A stretch of 64,000 nucleotides of DNA from positions 992,001 to 1,056,000 of the forward strand of contig NZ_OY763919.1 of the NCBI RefSeq assembly GCF_963667735.1, written 5' to 3'. Positions 17,200 to 27,032 of this stretch are shown here, piece by piece. Each line of letters begins with the position of its first letter. The stretch's first letter is position 1. The translations under genes and the position numbers were made by a program. Under the pieces are notes generated by a model that saw only the letters and a program-made list of their open reading frames with translations, was not told where the DNA came from and searched no databases. The stretch is from an uncultured Methanoregula sp. Its GTDB lineage: Archaea > Halobacteriota > Methanomicrobia > Methanomicrobiales > Methanospirillaceae.

Positions 17200-19143
17200 T
17201 CAGGCCAGTGTCTGATTGATCGCAGTGGTTTCAGGTATTATGGCTGTTGGTCTCAGCGCCATCTTGCGGAGTTTTGTGAGGAACCCGTCAGAGTTCTCCG
17301 GAACAAGGGCCAGCTTGAGGACATCATCGATCGTGTCGATGGGGATGATGGTGACGAGGGGTTTGTACCGCTCTTCAATAAGAACGTCCCCGATATTCAT
17401 GCGGGGAATGAGCACGGTCTTGATCCCCGCCTTTGCTGCGGCCTCGATCTTGTATGTCACTCCCCCGACCGGGAGGACATCCCCGCGCACGGAGAGGGAC
17501 CCGGTCATGGCTATGTCCTGCCGGACGGGTATGCCTTCGATTGCGCTGACAACCGCGGTCGCAACACTCACCGATGCCGAATCTCCCTCGACACCCATGT
17601 AGGTTCCGATGAACTGGATGTGGATATCGATGTTCTTGACATCCCTTCCGGTGAATTTCTTGAGGATTGCGCTGACGTTTTTGATGGACTCCTGCGCAAT
17701 CTCCTTGAGCATACCGGTTGCGATGACCGTCCCGCTTGCACCCTGTGCGGGTGTGACCTCTGCCATGATGGGGAGGACGGACCCGGCATCACTACCCGTG
17801 ACTGCAAGCCCGTTCACACGCCCTACGCGTGTTCCTTCCACAACGGTCATCTCGTACTCTCTCAGGTGTCGGGTGATCTCATCGGAGACCTGGTCTTCAA
17901 TGGACCGTGCAGTCTTCTTTGCGGTGATCACGTGGGCTGCCGTGGTGATGGGGGCACTTTCCTGGCGGGCGATATCCCCTGCAACCCGGATCAGACCGCC
18001 CATGTCCCGGAGCTTGAGGGTTAAGTGGCCCTTCCGGTTCGAGCGTCTCCTGGCTTCACGAATGACCTCCTCGATTGCTCCCTGGTCGAAGTGCGGGATC
18101 TTGCCATCATTCTTGACTTCCTGCGCAATGAACCGGATATATTTCTGCCTGTTTTCAGGAGTGTCGTCCATGCTCTCCGCCATGTAAACTTCGTACCCGT
18201 ACCCCCGGATACGCGAGCGGAGTGCCGGGTGCATTCCCTGGATCGCATCGAGGTTTCCGGCTGCAACCATCACGAACTTACAAGGTACCGGTTCTGTCCG
18301 GACCATTGCACCGCTCGAGCGCTCGCTCTGGCCGGTTATGGGGAATTCACCCTCCTGGAGGGCGGTGAGGAGGTTCTGCTGGGAGTGGGGATCGAGCGTG
18401 TTGATCTCATCGATGAAGAGGACCCCGCCGTTCGACCGGTGGATTGCCCCTGCTTCGACACGGTCGTGAGCCGGGGTCTCAAGACCCCCGCTCTGGAACG
18501 GGTCATGCCGGACATCGCCGAGGAGGGCGCCTGCATGGGAGCCGGTGCCGTCAATGAACGGGGCGATGCTCTTCGTGTCGTTCGAGACCAGGAGCTTGGG
18601 GACCATGGCCTCTTCCCGGGGAGTTGTATAACGCAGGGCCATAAAGACGAATGCTCCCGCGATAAGCCCCATGAGGAGTTGCATGGTGATGATGGCATAG
18701 CCGGCGATACCCAAGAGGAGGAGCATCAGGAGCGTCTGCCGGAACTGGGTTTTCTTCTTTGCCTCAGCTTTATGGGCCCCGACTATCTGTTTTCCCCTGC
18801 CGCATGCAACCGTCCGGATCACCGGATTGTTGGAATCGTCTGAATTGGGGTACACGAGGATATCCTGCAGTTCCTCCTTTGGCAGGAGCTCGGCCATCGC
18901 CTTTGCAAGCATCGATTTTCCGGTACCGGGGCTGCCGATCATCATGACATGCCGGCGCTGGATGGCGGCTTTTTTGATCACTTCGACCGCACGTTCCTGC
19001 CCGATCACCTGGTCGATGAGTTTTTGCGGTACTTCTATCTGCGATGATGTTGCGACAATGCCGTCAGCTCTTGCGGCTTCCGGGACAGCACTCTCCGGTG
19101 CTACCGGTTCTGGCTGCGGAGATGATTGTTCAGAATTATCCAT
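17200..19143 (-). CDS. lonB: Archaeal membrane-bound Lon protease (LonB)
   Basis: 647 residues. An AAA+ domain with Walker A GSPGTGKS (about 70-77) is interrupted by two membrane helices (about 130-175) that anchor archaeal LonB. The C-terminal Lon protease domain has the catalytic dyad Ser522 in GDSAS and Lys565 in TYKIEAA. It is the main ATP-dependent, membrane-associated protease of archaea. The start is supported by a TATA-like AAATTATATG about 40 bases upstream on the minus strand. First gene of lonB-tldD-pmbA-bofA. Confidence 0.97.
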   Translation of the reverse strand: MDNSEQSSPQPEPVAPESAVPEAARADGIVATSSQIEVPQKLIDQVIGQERAVEVIKKAAIQRRHVMMIGSPGTGKSMLAKAMAELLPKEELQDILVYPNSDDSNNPVIRTVACGRGKQIVGAHKAEAKKKTQFRQTLLMLLLLGIAGYAIITMQLLMGLIAGAFVFMALRYTTPREEAMVPKLLVSNDTKSIAPFIDGTGSHAGALLGDVRHDPFQSGGLETPAHDRVEAGAIHRSNGGVLFIDEINTLDPHSQQNLLTALQEGEFPITGQSERSSGAMVRTEPVPCKFVMVAAGNLDAIQGMHPALRSRIRGYGYEVYMAESMDDTPENRQKYIRFIAQEVKNDGKIPHFDQGAIEEVIREARRRSNRKGHLTLKLRDMGGLIRVAGDIARQESAPITTAAHVITAKKTARSIEDQVSDEITRHLREYEMTVVEGTRVGRVNGLAVTGSDAGSVLPIMAEVTPAQGASGTVIATGMLKEIAQESIKNVSAILKKFTGRDVKNIDIHIQFIGTYMGVEGDSASVSVATAVVSAIEGIPVRQDIAMTGSLSVRGDVLPVGGVTYKIEAAAKAGIKTVLIPRMNIGDVLIEERYKPLVTIIPIDTIDDVLKLALVPENSDGFLTKLRKMALRPTAIIPETTAINQTLA

Positions 19144-19239
19144 TGTGGTTATGCCCTCTCGTTACCCTTGGATTTTCATATAATTTGTCTCATGATAGTT
19201 TAAGTACTTTCAGCTGATCCCAACACGGGAATTCCAGCG

Positions 19240-19259
19240 GGTTCACATATAAATGAACC
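19240..19259. promoter_or_regulatory. Palindrome centred on a TATA box between lonB and prs
   Basis: GGTTCA (19240-19245) and TGAACC (19254-19259) flank CATATAAA exactly, so a protein bound to the arms would cover the TATA element. It is about 100 bases from the lonB start and 120 from the prs start, so either gene could be controlled. Confidence 0.45.
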
Positions 19260-19377
19260 AAAATGAACTGCCCCTTTTATTGCTTTTTGCGCAAAATCTA
19301 CATACAATCTTTCGCAACCATACTTGCCCACCCGGATAACCCGTGCCCCCTGTCGCACCGGGCAAAGGAACGATACT

Positions 19378-20226
19378 ATGAAAGTGATCAGCACTGAAAA
19401 ATCTCAGGTTCTTGCCACCCGGCTTGCACGCGCACTCAGGACAAGCGTTGTGGATGTTAATTATTCCCGGTTTCCCGATGGGGAACATTACCTCCGTGCA
19501 GGAGAGCTCGACGATGAGACCATCATTGTCGGGAGTGTTGTCGACAACGATGCCCTCGTTCAGCTGCTGCTCCTGATCGATGCCTGCGACAGTTCAAAAA
19601 ACCGGCTGGTGCTTCCCTATCTGGCGTATGCCCGCCAGGACAAGCGGTTCCACCCCGGCGAACCGATCAGTATCCGTGCCGTTGCGCAGGCATTCAGCCG
19701 GGGCGTTTCGGATATCACCACCATCAATATTCATGACAGGGATGTGCTGAGGTATTTCTCTGCTCCTGTCCGGAACATATCCGTGGCCCGGGACCTCGGG
19801 GAGTACATCAGGACGCTTGGTCTCGATAATCCGCTCATACTCTCTCCCGACGACGGCGCCTTGGCATTTGCAGAAGAGGTGGCCTCGGTGGGGAGATGGG
19901 ACTTTGATCACCTGGAGAAGACCCGGCTCTCCGGGGTTGAAGTAAAGATGGCCCCAAAACAGCTCTGTGCAAAAGGGCGGTCCGTTATTATCGTGGACGA
20001 TATCATCTCTACCGGTGGTACCATAGCAACCGCGGGAGGAATGCTCTACAGCCAGGGAGCGGACGATGTGTATGCGGCCTGTGTCCACGGGGTCCTCACC
20101 GGGGGAGCCTATGCCCGGCTCATGGCAACCGGTATCCGGGACGTCTTCTGCAGCGATACCATTGAGCGGGCGTGCAGCAAATTATCGGCAGCCGACAGGA
20201 TAGCGCATGAACTCACATCCTCCTGA
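19378..20226 (+). CDS. prs: Ribose-phosphate pyrophosphokinase (PRPP synthetase)
   Basis: Makes PRPP from ribose 5-phosphate and ATP for nucleotide, histidine and, in methanogens, methanopterin biosynthesis. 282 residues, class III archaeal length. It has the motifs FPDGEHYLRAG, LVLPYLAYARQDKRF and the PRPP loop VDDIISTGGT. The ATG at 19378 is preferred over an in-frame ATG at 19324 because AAGGA lies 9 bases before it and the family starts with MKVIS-like sequence. Confidence 0.96.
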   Translation: MKVISTEKSQVLATRLARALRTSVVDVNYSRFPDGEHYLRAGELDDETIIVGSVVDNDALVQLLLLIDACDSSKNRLVLPYLAYARQDKRFHPGEPISIRAVAQAFSRGVSDITTINIHDRDVLRYFSAPVRNISVARDLGEYIRTLGLDNPLILSPDDGALAFAEEVASVGRWDFDHLEKTRLSGVEVKMAPKQLCAKGRSVIIVDDIISTGGTIATAGGMLYSQGADDVYAACVHGVLTGGAYARLMATGIRDVFCSDTIERACSKLSAADRIAHELTSS

Positions 20227-20277
20227 AAAATTCCCGTCTGATCTACCGTTTTTTTACCGTACTGGGTGTTGCCAGAT

Positions 20278-20733
20278 ATGAAAGCGGTTCTCGATGCGAG
20301 TGTCTTCTTTTCTGAAATCCCTCTCGAAGGGGAATTGTATACAACCCCCTCCGTCTGCGACGAACTTCTCGATATCAGGGCAAAAGGAAATTTCGAGAAG
20401 TTCTGCGCAGGTGGTCTCATGGTCAGATCTCCCGGGCCCGAGAGCAGGGAGCGCGTTAAAAACGCTGCAAAGATATCCCGCGATGCCGGGGTTATCTCTG
20501 ATACAGATGAAGATCTCCTGGCCCTTGCTCTCGAGCTGGATGCAGTCCTCTATACCGATGATTTTGCAATCCAGAATGTGGCAGGCGTCCTGAAGCTCGG
20601 GACGCACCCGATACTCCAGAGAAAAGCCCGGCAGGTCCGGTGGAAATACCGGTGCAGCGGATGCGGCAGGTATTACGGGCATGATGGGGAATGCCTGGTC
20701 TGCGGTGCAGCGATTAAAAGAAAACTTAAATAG
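20278..20733 (+). CDS. nob1: Nob1-type ribosome-biogenesis endonuclease
   Basis: 151 residues: an N-terminal PIN nuclease domain ([10 protein letters not shown], acidic residues again in [11 protein letters not shown] and YTDDFAIQN) and a C-terminal zinc ribbon (CSGCGRYYG...CLVCGAA). Nob1 cleaves the 3' end of pre-16S/18S rRNA. The start at 20278 rather than the in-frame ATG at 20266 is chosen because the PIN strand begins immediately after it. It lies between prs and a gfcR-like gene on the same strand. Confidence 0.93.
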   Translation: MKAVLDASVFFSEIPLEGELYTTPSVCDELLDIRAKGNFEKFCAGGLMVRSPGPESRERVKNAAKISRDAGVISDTDEDLLALALELDAVLYTDDFAIQNVAGVLKLGTHPILQRKARQVRWKYRCSGCGRYYGHDGECLVCGAAIKRKLK

Positions 20734-20753
20734 ATACCGGCGAATCTTTTTTC

Positions 20754-21362
20754 ATGTCTTCCCTTGACGATCTGATCAGCCGGGCAAAAGCGCTCCTTGC
20801 GGATGGGCACAGCCCGGGTCAGATTGCAGATGAACTTTCCCTCTCCATGGAGACCGTGACGTGGCTCCTGACCCAGGCAAAGGGGACGGCCGCCCCCAAG
20901 GATGTTCATATCGACTGGACTGCAGTCTCAAGCCAAGCTCCGCTTCTGGAAGAGACTGCCCAGCTGCTCCTCTCCCGATACTACCTTGCCCAGACCGGAG
21001 AGAACACAGCCGTCCCGGCAGCACAGGTTATCGTTGGTATCGCGCTCTCGGGAATTCCCCTTGCAACCCTCATCGCGGTCCAGGAGGCAGCCCAGCTTGC
21101 AATCTACCACCCGGCAAAACAGAGCCAGAGCGAGCGCCCGACCGGGTCGATCAGCGGCAATTTTGCCGGTGTCGGGGGAGAACGGTGTATCATCGTTGAC
21201 GACACGATCACCTCAGGCAACACCATGCGGGAAGTTGTGAAGTATCTCAAGAAACATAATGCAATCCCGGTTGCAATCTGGGTCATATTCGACAAGCGCG
21301 GTATCAAGGATATCGATGGCGTACCCGTTTATTCGCTCTTCAAAATATCCCGCATTGACTGA
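20754..21362 (+). CDS. gfcR: HTH-phosphoribosyltransferase regulator (GfcR/PyrE-like)
   Basis: 202 residues. A helix-turn-helix region lies at the N-terminus ([20 protein letters not shown]), followed by a PRPP-binding phosphoribosyltransferase domain with the loop [12 protein letters not shown]. This is the architecture of the archaeal GfcR family, which in haloarchaea activates sugar-catabolic genes; methanogen members are of unknown target. Placement after prs and nob1 fits control linked to nucleotide or PRPP status. An orotate phosphoribosyltransferase activity cannot be excluded. Confidence 0.87.
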   Translation: MSSLDDLISRAKALLADGHSPGQIADELSLSMETVTWLLTQAKGTAAPKDVHIDWTAVSSQAPLLEETAQLLLSRYYLAQTGENTAVPAAQVIVGIALSGIPLATLIAVQEAAQLAIYHPAKQSQSERPTGSISGNFAGVGGERCIIVDDTITSGNTMREVVKYLKKHNAIPVAIWVIFDKRGIKDIDGVPVYSLFKISRID

Positions 21363-21395
21363 TATCCCCTTTTTTGAAACGCCCTCTTGCGTAAA

Positions 21396-21404
21396 TTTAT
21401 ATAG
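21396..21404 (+). promoter_or_regulatory. TATA box of the thermosome gene
   Basis: TTTATATAG lies 40 bases upstream of the thermosome ATG, with a GGAGG ribosome binding site 7 bases before the start codon. This is a well-formed archaeal promoter. Confidence 0.6.
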
Positions 21405-21443
21405 AAGTTCAATTCCACCTTTTACAACATCGGAGGATCAATT

Positions 21444-23039
21444 ATGCTATCTGGACAGCCAATTATTATCCTAAAAGAAAATGTGGAGCGTAATTACGGG
21501 AAGGAAGCCCAGCGCTCGAATATTACCGCAGCAAAAGCAATCGCCGGTGCTGTCAGGTCAACCCTCGGCCCCCGCGGCATGGACAAGATGCTCGTCAGCG
21601 GCTCTGGCGATATCGTCATCACCAACGATGGTGCCACCATCTTAAGTGAAATAGCCGTTCAGCACCCCGGCGCAAAGATGGTCATCGAAGTTGCACGGAC
21701 GCAGGATGAAGAGGTCGGCGACGGGACCACCACCGCAGTCATCGTTGTCGGCGCCCTGATGGAGCAGGCAGAGATCATGCTCGAGCAGGGGATCCATCCG
21801 ACCGTGATTGCCCAGGGATACCGTATGGGCATGGAGAAGGCGCTCGATATTGTCAACAGCCTTGCTCTCAAGGTAGATCCATCCGACCGGAAGACCTTAC
21901 TCAAGATTGCCGACACCGCAATTACCGGGAAATCCATCGAACAGGTCAAGGGAAAGCTCGACGGTATCATTGTTGATGCTGTGATGACTGTTGCCGAGAA
22001 GGTTGACGGAAAGCTCTCTGTTGACGAAGAAGACGTGATGATCAAGAAGCAGAAGGGCGCTGCTATGGACGATGCCGAGCTGATCCGCGGCGTTGTCATC
22101 GACAAGGTCCGCGCCCACGACGGGATGCCAAAGAAGATCACAAAGGCGAAAGTCGCCCTTGTTGCAACGCCTCTTGAGATCACCAAGACCCAGGTAAAAG
22201 CGAAGATCAAGATCTCCTCCGCCGAGCAGATCAACGCGTTCTCCGAACAGGAGCGGGAAGCGTTAAAGAAACTTGCCGATGCAATCATCGACTGCGGAGC
22301 CAACGTCCTTCTCTGCCAGAAAGGTATCTCGGATGCAGCCCAGTTCTACCTTGCGAAAAGCGGAATTCTCGCAATCGAGGATGTTCCCGAGAAGGATATG
22401 AAATACGCTGCACGGGCCCTTCACGCCAACATTGTCAACAAGCCCGAGTCCCTGACATCAAAAGATCTCGGAGTTGCAGAGCTTGTCCAGGAAGACGACG
22501 AAGGAAAGGTCACGAGGATCTCCGGGTGCAAGAACCCCAAGACCACCACTATCCTGCTCCGCGGCACGAGCGACTATCTCCTCGACGAGCTTGAGCGGGC
22601 GGTTGTTGACGGGACCCGCGTTGTTATGGATGCCATGGAAGACGGGACGTACGTTGTCGGTGGCGGTGCGGTTGAGACTGAACTCCTGATGAAGATCCGG
22701 GACTATGCCCAGACCGTTGGAGGACGTGTCCAGATCGCTCTCGAGGCCTATGCAACGGCATTCGAATCGATCCCCCGCACCCTTGCCGAGAACTCCGGGT
22801 ACAATCCGATCGACAAGCTGGTGGAACTCAAGAACGTTCACTCCAAGGGCAAGAAGAATGCCGGCCTGAATGTATACGAGGGCAAAGTCGTGGATATGTT
22901 CGCAGAAGGCGTTATTGAGCCTCTCCGGTCCAAGCGCCAGTCCATCCAGAGCGCGTCCGAGACTGCCATCATGCTCATCCGTGTCGATGACATGATGATC
23001 ACCCAGCAGGGTGGAAAGGGCGGCATGCCCGGCATGTAA
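21444..23039 (+). CDS. ths: Thermosome subunit (group II chaperonin)
   Basis: 531 residues, the normal size. The N-terminal equatorial domain has [14 protein letters not shown] and the ATP-site motif [14 protein letters not shown]; the C-terminus has the flexible GGKGGMPGM tail. It folds cytosolic proteins in an ATP-driven double-ring cage. Only one subunit gene is present in this window; paralogues may lie elsewhere. A T-rich stretch (TCTTTTTTACC) after the stop is a likely terminator. Confidence 0.98.
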   Translation: MLSGQPIIILKENVERNYGKEAQRSNITAAKAIAGAVRSTLGPRGMDKMLVSGSGDIVITNDGATILSEIAVQHPGAKMVIEVARTQDEEVGDGTTTAVIVVGALMEQAEIMLEQGIHPTVIAQGYRMGMEKALDIVNSLALKVDPSDRKTLLKIADTAITGKSIEQVKGKLDGIIVDAVMTVAEKVDGKLSVDEEDVMIKKQKGAAMDDAELIRGVVIDKVRAHDGMPKKITKAKVALVATPLEITKTQVKAKIKISSAEQINAFSEQEREALKKLADAIIDCGANVLLCQKGISDAAQFYLAKSGILAIEDVPEKDMKYAARALHANIVNKPESLTSKDLGVAELVQEDDEGKVTRISGCKNPKTTTILLRGTSDYLLDELERAVVDGTRVVMDAMEDGTYVVGGGAVETELLMKIRDYAQTVGGRVQIALEAYATAFESIPRTLAENSGYNPIDKLVELKNVHSKGKKNAGLNVYEGKVVDMFAEGVIEPLRSKRQSIQSASETAIMLIRVDDMMITQQGGKGGMPGM

Positions 23040-23155
23040 TATCCTCATCTTTTTTACCGTCAAGTCCTGTATGGCCGGTATCTGAGGAGTCATTCCTGTA
23101 AACGGCTATCAGATAACTATTAGAGCAATCGATGAAAAAAATAAGAGAACCGGGT

Positions 23156-23240
23156 GCCGAGGTAGTCTAGCCCGGGAAGGCGGTAGCCTCGAAAGCTACT
23201 GGCGCTTCGCGCCTCGGGAGTTCAAATCTCCCCCTCGGCG
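23156..23240 (+). tRNA. tRNA-Ser (CGA)
   Basis: Acceptor arms GCCGAGG and CCTCGGC pair fully, with discriminator G. The anticodon loop CTCGAAA gives anticodon CGA (23190-23192), reading UCG. A long variable arm (GGCGCTTCGCGCC) marks a class II tRNA, as expected for serine. The T-arm is GGGAG-TTCAAAT-CTCCC. CCA is not encoded and no intron is seen. Confidence 0.95.
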
Positions 23241-23532
23241 TTTGAATCAGCTGTTTTTCCTTCAGTTATCCGAACAGGTCTGTAGTATTGGTAATAAACT
23301 CCTTTCAGGATACCGTAAATCTGCCCATTACGGCCGCTCTTTTTCCGTCCAGAATCTGGGAAATCCCAAAATAAGAGAAATTCAGGCATATTTTGCTAAA
23401 AAAATGAATATAACCATCTTTTTCAAATTCTCGGAAATTGGTTACTATTAAATAGGGGATGTTCTCATAATATGGTAATACGTGCCAGGGATCCTGCTCC
23501 TGCAGGACTTCTGACAAAGGTATGGTGAACCA

Positions 23533-23736
23533 ATGTTCCGGATAAAGAAGAACAAACCGGCCATCTCTGCGGATGCGAAGTCCTTTCGCGCTGTGCGGAG
23601 GCTCAACCTCAACCGTACCTATATGCCCCTCAAGATCGGTGCTATCGCAGGGTACATCCTTCTTGGGATGCTATCAGCGTCCACGTCCATGTTCGGCATT
23701 CTTGTGGGTGCCGTACTCCACTTTCTCTACCCTTGA
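23533..23736 (+). CDS. Small membrane protein, unknown
   Basis: 67 residues: a basic N-terminus (FRIKKNKPAISADAKSFRAV) followed by one or two hydrophobic segments (PLKIGAIAGYILLGML and MFGILVGAVLHFLYP). A GGTGA-like site lies just upstream, and an AT-rich stretch ACTATTAAATA about 80 bases upstream could be a promoter. No family is recognised. The base composition matches coding DNA but the small size leaves doubt. Confidence 0.55.
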   Translation: MFRIKKNKPAISADAKSFRAVRRLNLNRTYMPLKIGAIAGYILLGMLSASTSMFGILVGAVLHFLYP

Positions 23737-23755
23737 TATTCTCCTTTTTTATGTA

Positions 23756-23974
23756 TCACCAGTAAGCAAGTATACCCAGCGAGCCATGCAGAACGGCAAG
23801 CCCGATTGATAGTGCAGCACACCGCATATGCCACCTGAACGGGATAGTATGGATCCCCTTGTGGTTCAGGACCGCAATCGAAGCCGTAAGAAGAAAGCCA
23901 AGGAGTGTCAGCACACCCAGGTAAAAGATGAGGGGTTTTCCCAGAACCGGAGCATAGGTTATCTCCGCAAACAT
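23756..23974 (-). CDS. Small membrane protein with two in-helix histidines
   Basis: 72 residues with two clear membrane helices (KPLIFYLGVLTLLGFLLTAS and HMRCAALSIGLAVLHGSLGI). Two histidines in the second helix are 14 residues apart (RWHMR and VLHGS), the spacing seen for heme ligands in one helix of b-type cytochromes; heme binding is inference. It starts 3 bases after the cupredoxin stop, so the two are probably co-expressed on or outside the membrane. Confidence 0.65.
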   Translation of the reverse strand: MFAEITYAPVLGKPLIFYLGVLTLLGFLLTASIAVLNHKGIHTIPFRWHMRCAALSIGLAVLHGSLGILAYW

Positions 23975-23977
23975 GGT

Positions 23978-24412
23978 TCACTCCACGGTTATGGTTCCCT
24001 GCATGCTCGGATGGAGAGTGCAGGTGTAATCGTAGATGCCCGGTTTGTCAAAACTCCGGGTATATGACTGCCCCACACCGATAATCTGCGATTGTATTCC
24101 GTCGAGGAACTTGAGCCGGTGGATCTTGTCATCATTGTTGACCCAGCGAACGTTCGCGCCTGTCGTGACGGTGTACTGCGATGGATTGAATGTCGACTTG
24201 CTGATGGTGATGGTGTTGTCCGAAACTGACGGGGGGTTGGTGGGGACGGGAATCGTCGTTACCGGAAGATACGTGGGACTTGTTGCACGCGGGGTGGTCT
24301 TGGCAGGAACCGGTGTTGCGGGCTGCTGCTCGGCAGGGGCTTGTGGCTGGGAGCAGCCTGAGGCAATTGCCAGCAGAGCAACGATGATGAGAAGTACAAG
24401 TACCTTTTTCAT
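23978..24412 (-). CDS. Cupredoxin-domain lipoprotein
   Basis: 144 residues. A signal peptide ends in a lipobox-like LAIASGC (Cys20), followed by a Pro/Thr-rich linker (about 21-62) and a plastocyanin/azurin-like domain. Type I copper ligands are all visible: His98 (DDKIHRL), Cys131, His134 and Met137 (YTCTLHPSM). A membrane-anchored blue-copper electron carrier outside the cell is expected, which is uncommon in strict methanogens. It is followed by a di-histidine membrane protein. Confidence 0.88.
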   Translation of the reverse strand: MKKVLVLLIIVALLAIASGCSQPQAPAEQQPATPVPAKTTPRATSPTYLPVTTIPVPTNPPSVSDNTITISKSTFNPSQYTVTTGANVRWVNNDDKIHRLKFLDGIQSQIIGVGQSYTRSFDKPGIYDYTCTLHPSMQGTITVE

Positions 24413-24495
24413 AGCTTAATCTCGGTAACGGCAGAGAAAAATATTGTGACCGTACCTTTGGGATTGGTCCGGTTTCACCAACCGTTCTTGTTCTG

Positions 24496-26667
24496 TTATG
24501 GGCTCTTTTTCATAACCCCGCTCCCGACAGAAACGGGGATTCTGCTGATGCGCTCCATAAACTCATCTATCCCGTAATAGTCGGTCAGGATCATCTCCCG
24601 GTAGAGCGGGAGCGGGAGGAGCCGCGCAAATTTTCCGGTCTCCTGGCGGGGGAGAGGGAGTGCGTCGCCGATTGACTGCCTTGTGAGACTGCGGAGATCT
24701 GTAAGGGCGGATGCCACCCGGTTTTTTGCATCTTCTTTTCCCGCCCGGATCCGGAGGGAAAAGTCGCTGTACTGAACCTGGACCCCGCCACCGAGCTGCC
24801 GTTTCATCAGGATCGAGAGGATCCGGTTGAACTTTCTGCCCTGCAGGGAGACGAGGAGAATATCCCTGCCCTGTTCCGTGATCCGCTCGCAGATGTGAAA
24901 ACCGGTCTCTCCCACTTCCTGAGGCAGATATCCGAGTGCCCGGAGCAGGATCTCGCGATCCGGCTCGCTGAGAGGCAGGACGGACTCTCCCCGTGCCAGG
25001 ATCTTCTGAATCATCCGGCAGATCAACGGGGAGTACCCATCATCACTCCCTTCACCGGTCCAGAAGATCCGTGAACGATCCGCCTCACCGGGAACAACGA
25101 CAACAAGATTGTGCTCATCGTCCCGCTTGACGACAGACCAGGACTGGCCGCCCAGAGAGAGGCCGCCGGATTCGCGGCTTTTGATGAACCGGGCATCCAG
25201 GTTCCCGATGACATCCCCGTCCGGTGTGACCGCCCGGTACTCCCCTCCACCGCAGATGACCGAATAGAGATCCTTCCAGTTGGAGCGCCCGAAGACCCGT
25301 TCGGCCCCGGTCCCTAAAAAGAGCAGTTCCCCGTCGGCCGTGAGATAATCTTCCTGTATAAGGCCCGATACGAGATCCCGCAGTTCGCCGCTGCTTACAG
25401 AGTGGAAGACCGGGTGAGAGAGCAGGGCGGTCTCCAGCTGCCGCCGGCTGGAACATTTCCGCTGGTGCAGGTACAGGAAGAGCTGCTGGAGGAGGACCGG
25501 GTAGGGTTTCTGCAAGGGTTGCAGGGGCTCGGTGACCTTCTCCAGGGCACATTCGATGATAGCGCAACTGCAGAGCAATTCGCAGGGGTCCTTGAGTATC
25601 CAGAGAACATATGCTGCCTTTCCCCGCCGCCCGCTCCTGCCCATCCGCTGGAGGAACGAGGAGACCGATGCCGGCGGCCCCACCTGGACCACGACATCGA
25701 GATCCCCGATATCGATCCCGAGTTCCAGCGTGCTCGTGCAGATGATGCAGGCACCGCTGCCGGATGAGAAGGCATCCTCCGCGGTTTTCCTCATGGCCGG
25801 GGACAGGGAGGAGTGGTGAATATGGAGACTGTGAATCCTGCCGGACAGGGACTGCGCAAGATGCTCGGCAACACTCCTGCTGTTCACAAACACGAGCGCT
25901 TTCTTTCCGGAAACGGCCCGTTCAAGTGCGTTGATCCGTCTTCCCTCCTCCGGTTCGACAACGAACCGGAACTGCTTCTCCTTGGGGGCAGCGGGAACGG
26001 CAACGAGCATCTCCTTCTGGCGGCTGTCGGAGAGCCAGCGCAGCACCTCCTCCGGGTTTCCCGTTGTTGCCGAGAGGCCGATCCGCTGGATCTTCCGCTG
26101 AGCAACCGCGTCCATCCGGTGGAGCAGGACTTTGAGATGAACACCCCGCTCGGTCTCCACAAACGCGTGGAGTTCGTCGACGATGATGAACCTGACCTGC
26201 CGGAGGGCCGGCGAGATCCGGGGTTCCTGGAGCAGAACCTCGAGCGATTCGGGCGTGATCATCAGGAAATGGGGAGGCTCCCCCTCCTTCCAGGTCCGTT
26301 CTCCCCGTGCCACATCCCCGTGCCACTTCATGACGGAGAGTGACGTAGGGGTGCAGAATGTGCCGATACGCTCCTCCTGGTCGTTGATCAGCGCCTTCAA
26401 AGGAGAGATGTACAGGCAGGCAATGCCGGCCCGGCCGTTTTTGAGGATATCGTCCATGACCGGAATCATCGCAGCCTCGGATTTCCCGCCGGCCGTGGGG
26501 GCGATGACGAGGGTATCGGCTCCCGTGGCCACTGCAGCATAGGTCTGCTCCTGCACTTCGCGCAGCTCGGTCCAGTCAAGCCTCTGGGAGAGGACCTGCT
26601 GGAGGGATTCGTGGAGGGTGGAGAAGACGGATGACACGGTTGGCTCTTCAAGAGCGTTAAGCCTCAA
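24496..26667 (-). CDS. lhr: Lhr-like superfamily 2 helicase
   Basis: 723 residues. DExH helicase core with Walker A APTAGGKSEAAM, the DELH box (IIVDELHAFVETERG) and the C-terminal helicase motif VQVGPPASVSSFLQRMGRSG. The order and the DELHAF signature match the large helicase-related (Lhr) family, shorter here than bacterial Lhr, as in archaea. Lhr unwinds DNA/RNA hybrids and branched DNA in repair. It is not obviously in an operon with its neighbours. Confidence 0.9.
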   Translation of the reverse strand: MRLNALEEPTVSSVFSTLHESLQQVLSQRLDWTELREVQEQTYAAVATGADTLVIAPTAGGKSEAAMIPVMDDILKNGRAGIACLYISPLKALINDQEERIGTFCTPTSLSVMKWHGDVARGERTWKEGEPPHFLMITPESLEVLLQEPRISPALRQVRFIIVDELHAFVETERGVHLKVLLHRMDAVAQRKIQRIGLSATTGNPEEVLRWLSDSRQKEMLVAVPAAPKEKQFRFVVEPEEGRRINALERAVSGKKALVFVNSRSVAEHLAQSLSGRIHSLHIHHSSLSPAMRKTAEDAFSSGSGACIICTSTLELGIDIGDLDVVVQVGPPASVSSFLQRMGRSGRRGKAAYVLWILKDPCELLCSCAIIECALEKVTEPLQPLQKPYPVLLQQLFLYLHQRKCSSRRQLETALLSHPVFHSVSSGELRDLVSGLIQEDYLTADGELLFLGTGAERVFGRSNWKDLYSVICGGGEYRAVTPDGDVIGNLDARFIKSRESGGLSLGGQSWSVVKRDDEHNLVVVVPGEADRSRIFWTGEGSDDGYSPLICRMIQKILARGESVLPLSEPDREILLRALGYLPQEVGETGFHICERITEQGRDILLVSLQGRKFNRILSILMKRQLGGGVQVQYSDFSLRIRAGKEDAKNRVASALTDLRSLTRQSIGDALPLPRQETGKFARLLPLPLYREMILTDYYGIDEFMERISRIPVSVGSGVMKKSP

Positions 26668-26843
26668 CCGATATGGTCTTTTTCCACCGGGTTCCCGTGG
26701 ATCGCCTGTGGTGCACCCTGAAGAAAACTAAAAACACATATATACCGTAATTGCCAGAATATTATCCGGTAAACAATGAGATCGCCGTGGGTTTGTCATA
26801 CCGTTTCTTTCCCGAGCCCATGCTTCGCATTCCTCTTTAGATA

Positions 26844-26867
26844 GGGGACCTGAAATCTTCGGTCCCC
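26844..26867 (+). promoter_or_regulatory. Leader hairpin upstream of the symporter operon
   Basis: GGGGACC (26844-26850), a 10-base loop, and GGTCCCC (26861-26867) form a perfect 7-base stem, 40 bases before the 41-residue accessory gene. No T-run follows, so it is more likely a leader or mRNA-stability structure than a terminator. A TATA candidate (CACATATATACC) lies about 110 bases further upstream, which would give a leader containing the hairpin. Confidence 0.45.
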
Positions 26868-26906
26868 GTGTAATGTCGCAATAGAGAGTTTACCAGAGGT
26901 TTTCTC

Positions 26907-27032
26907 ATGATTCTTGGAATTCCTGATCCCCAGATATTGCTCGGCTATGGTCTGGCCATCGGCTTTACGTTAGCGTGTATCGTGTATGGTTTGCTGAACT
27001 GGAATAAAGGTGGAGAGAACAATGGCAGTTAA
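26907..27032 (+). CDS. Symporter small accessory protein (41 aa)
   Basis: Short gene with an AGAGGT site 6 bases before the ATG. The product (MILGIPDPQILLGYG, then a single membrane helix, ending LLNWNKGGENNGS) looks like the small single-helix proteins that accompany archaeal SSS-family symporters. It overlaps the start of the symporter gene by 11 bases, so the two are coupled. The role, presumably stabilising the transporter, is inference from this arrangement. Confidence 0.75.
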   Translation: MILGIPDPQILLGYGLAIGFTLACIVYGLLNWNKGGENNGS

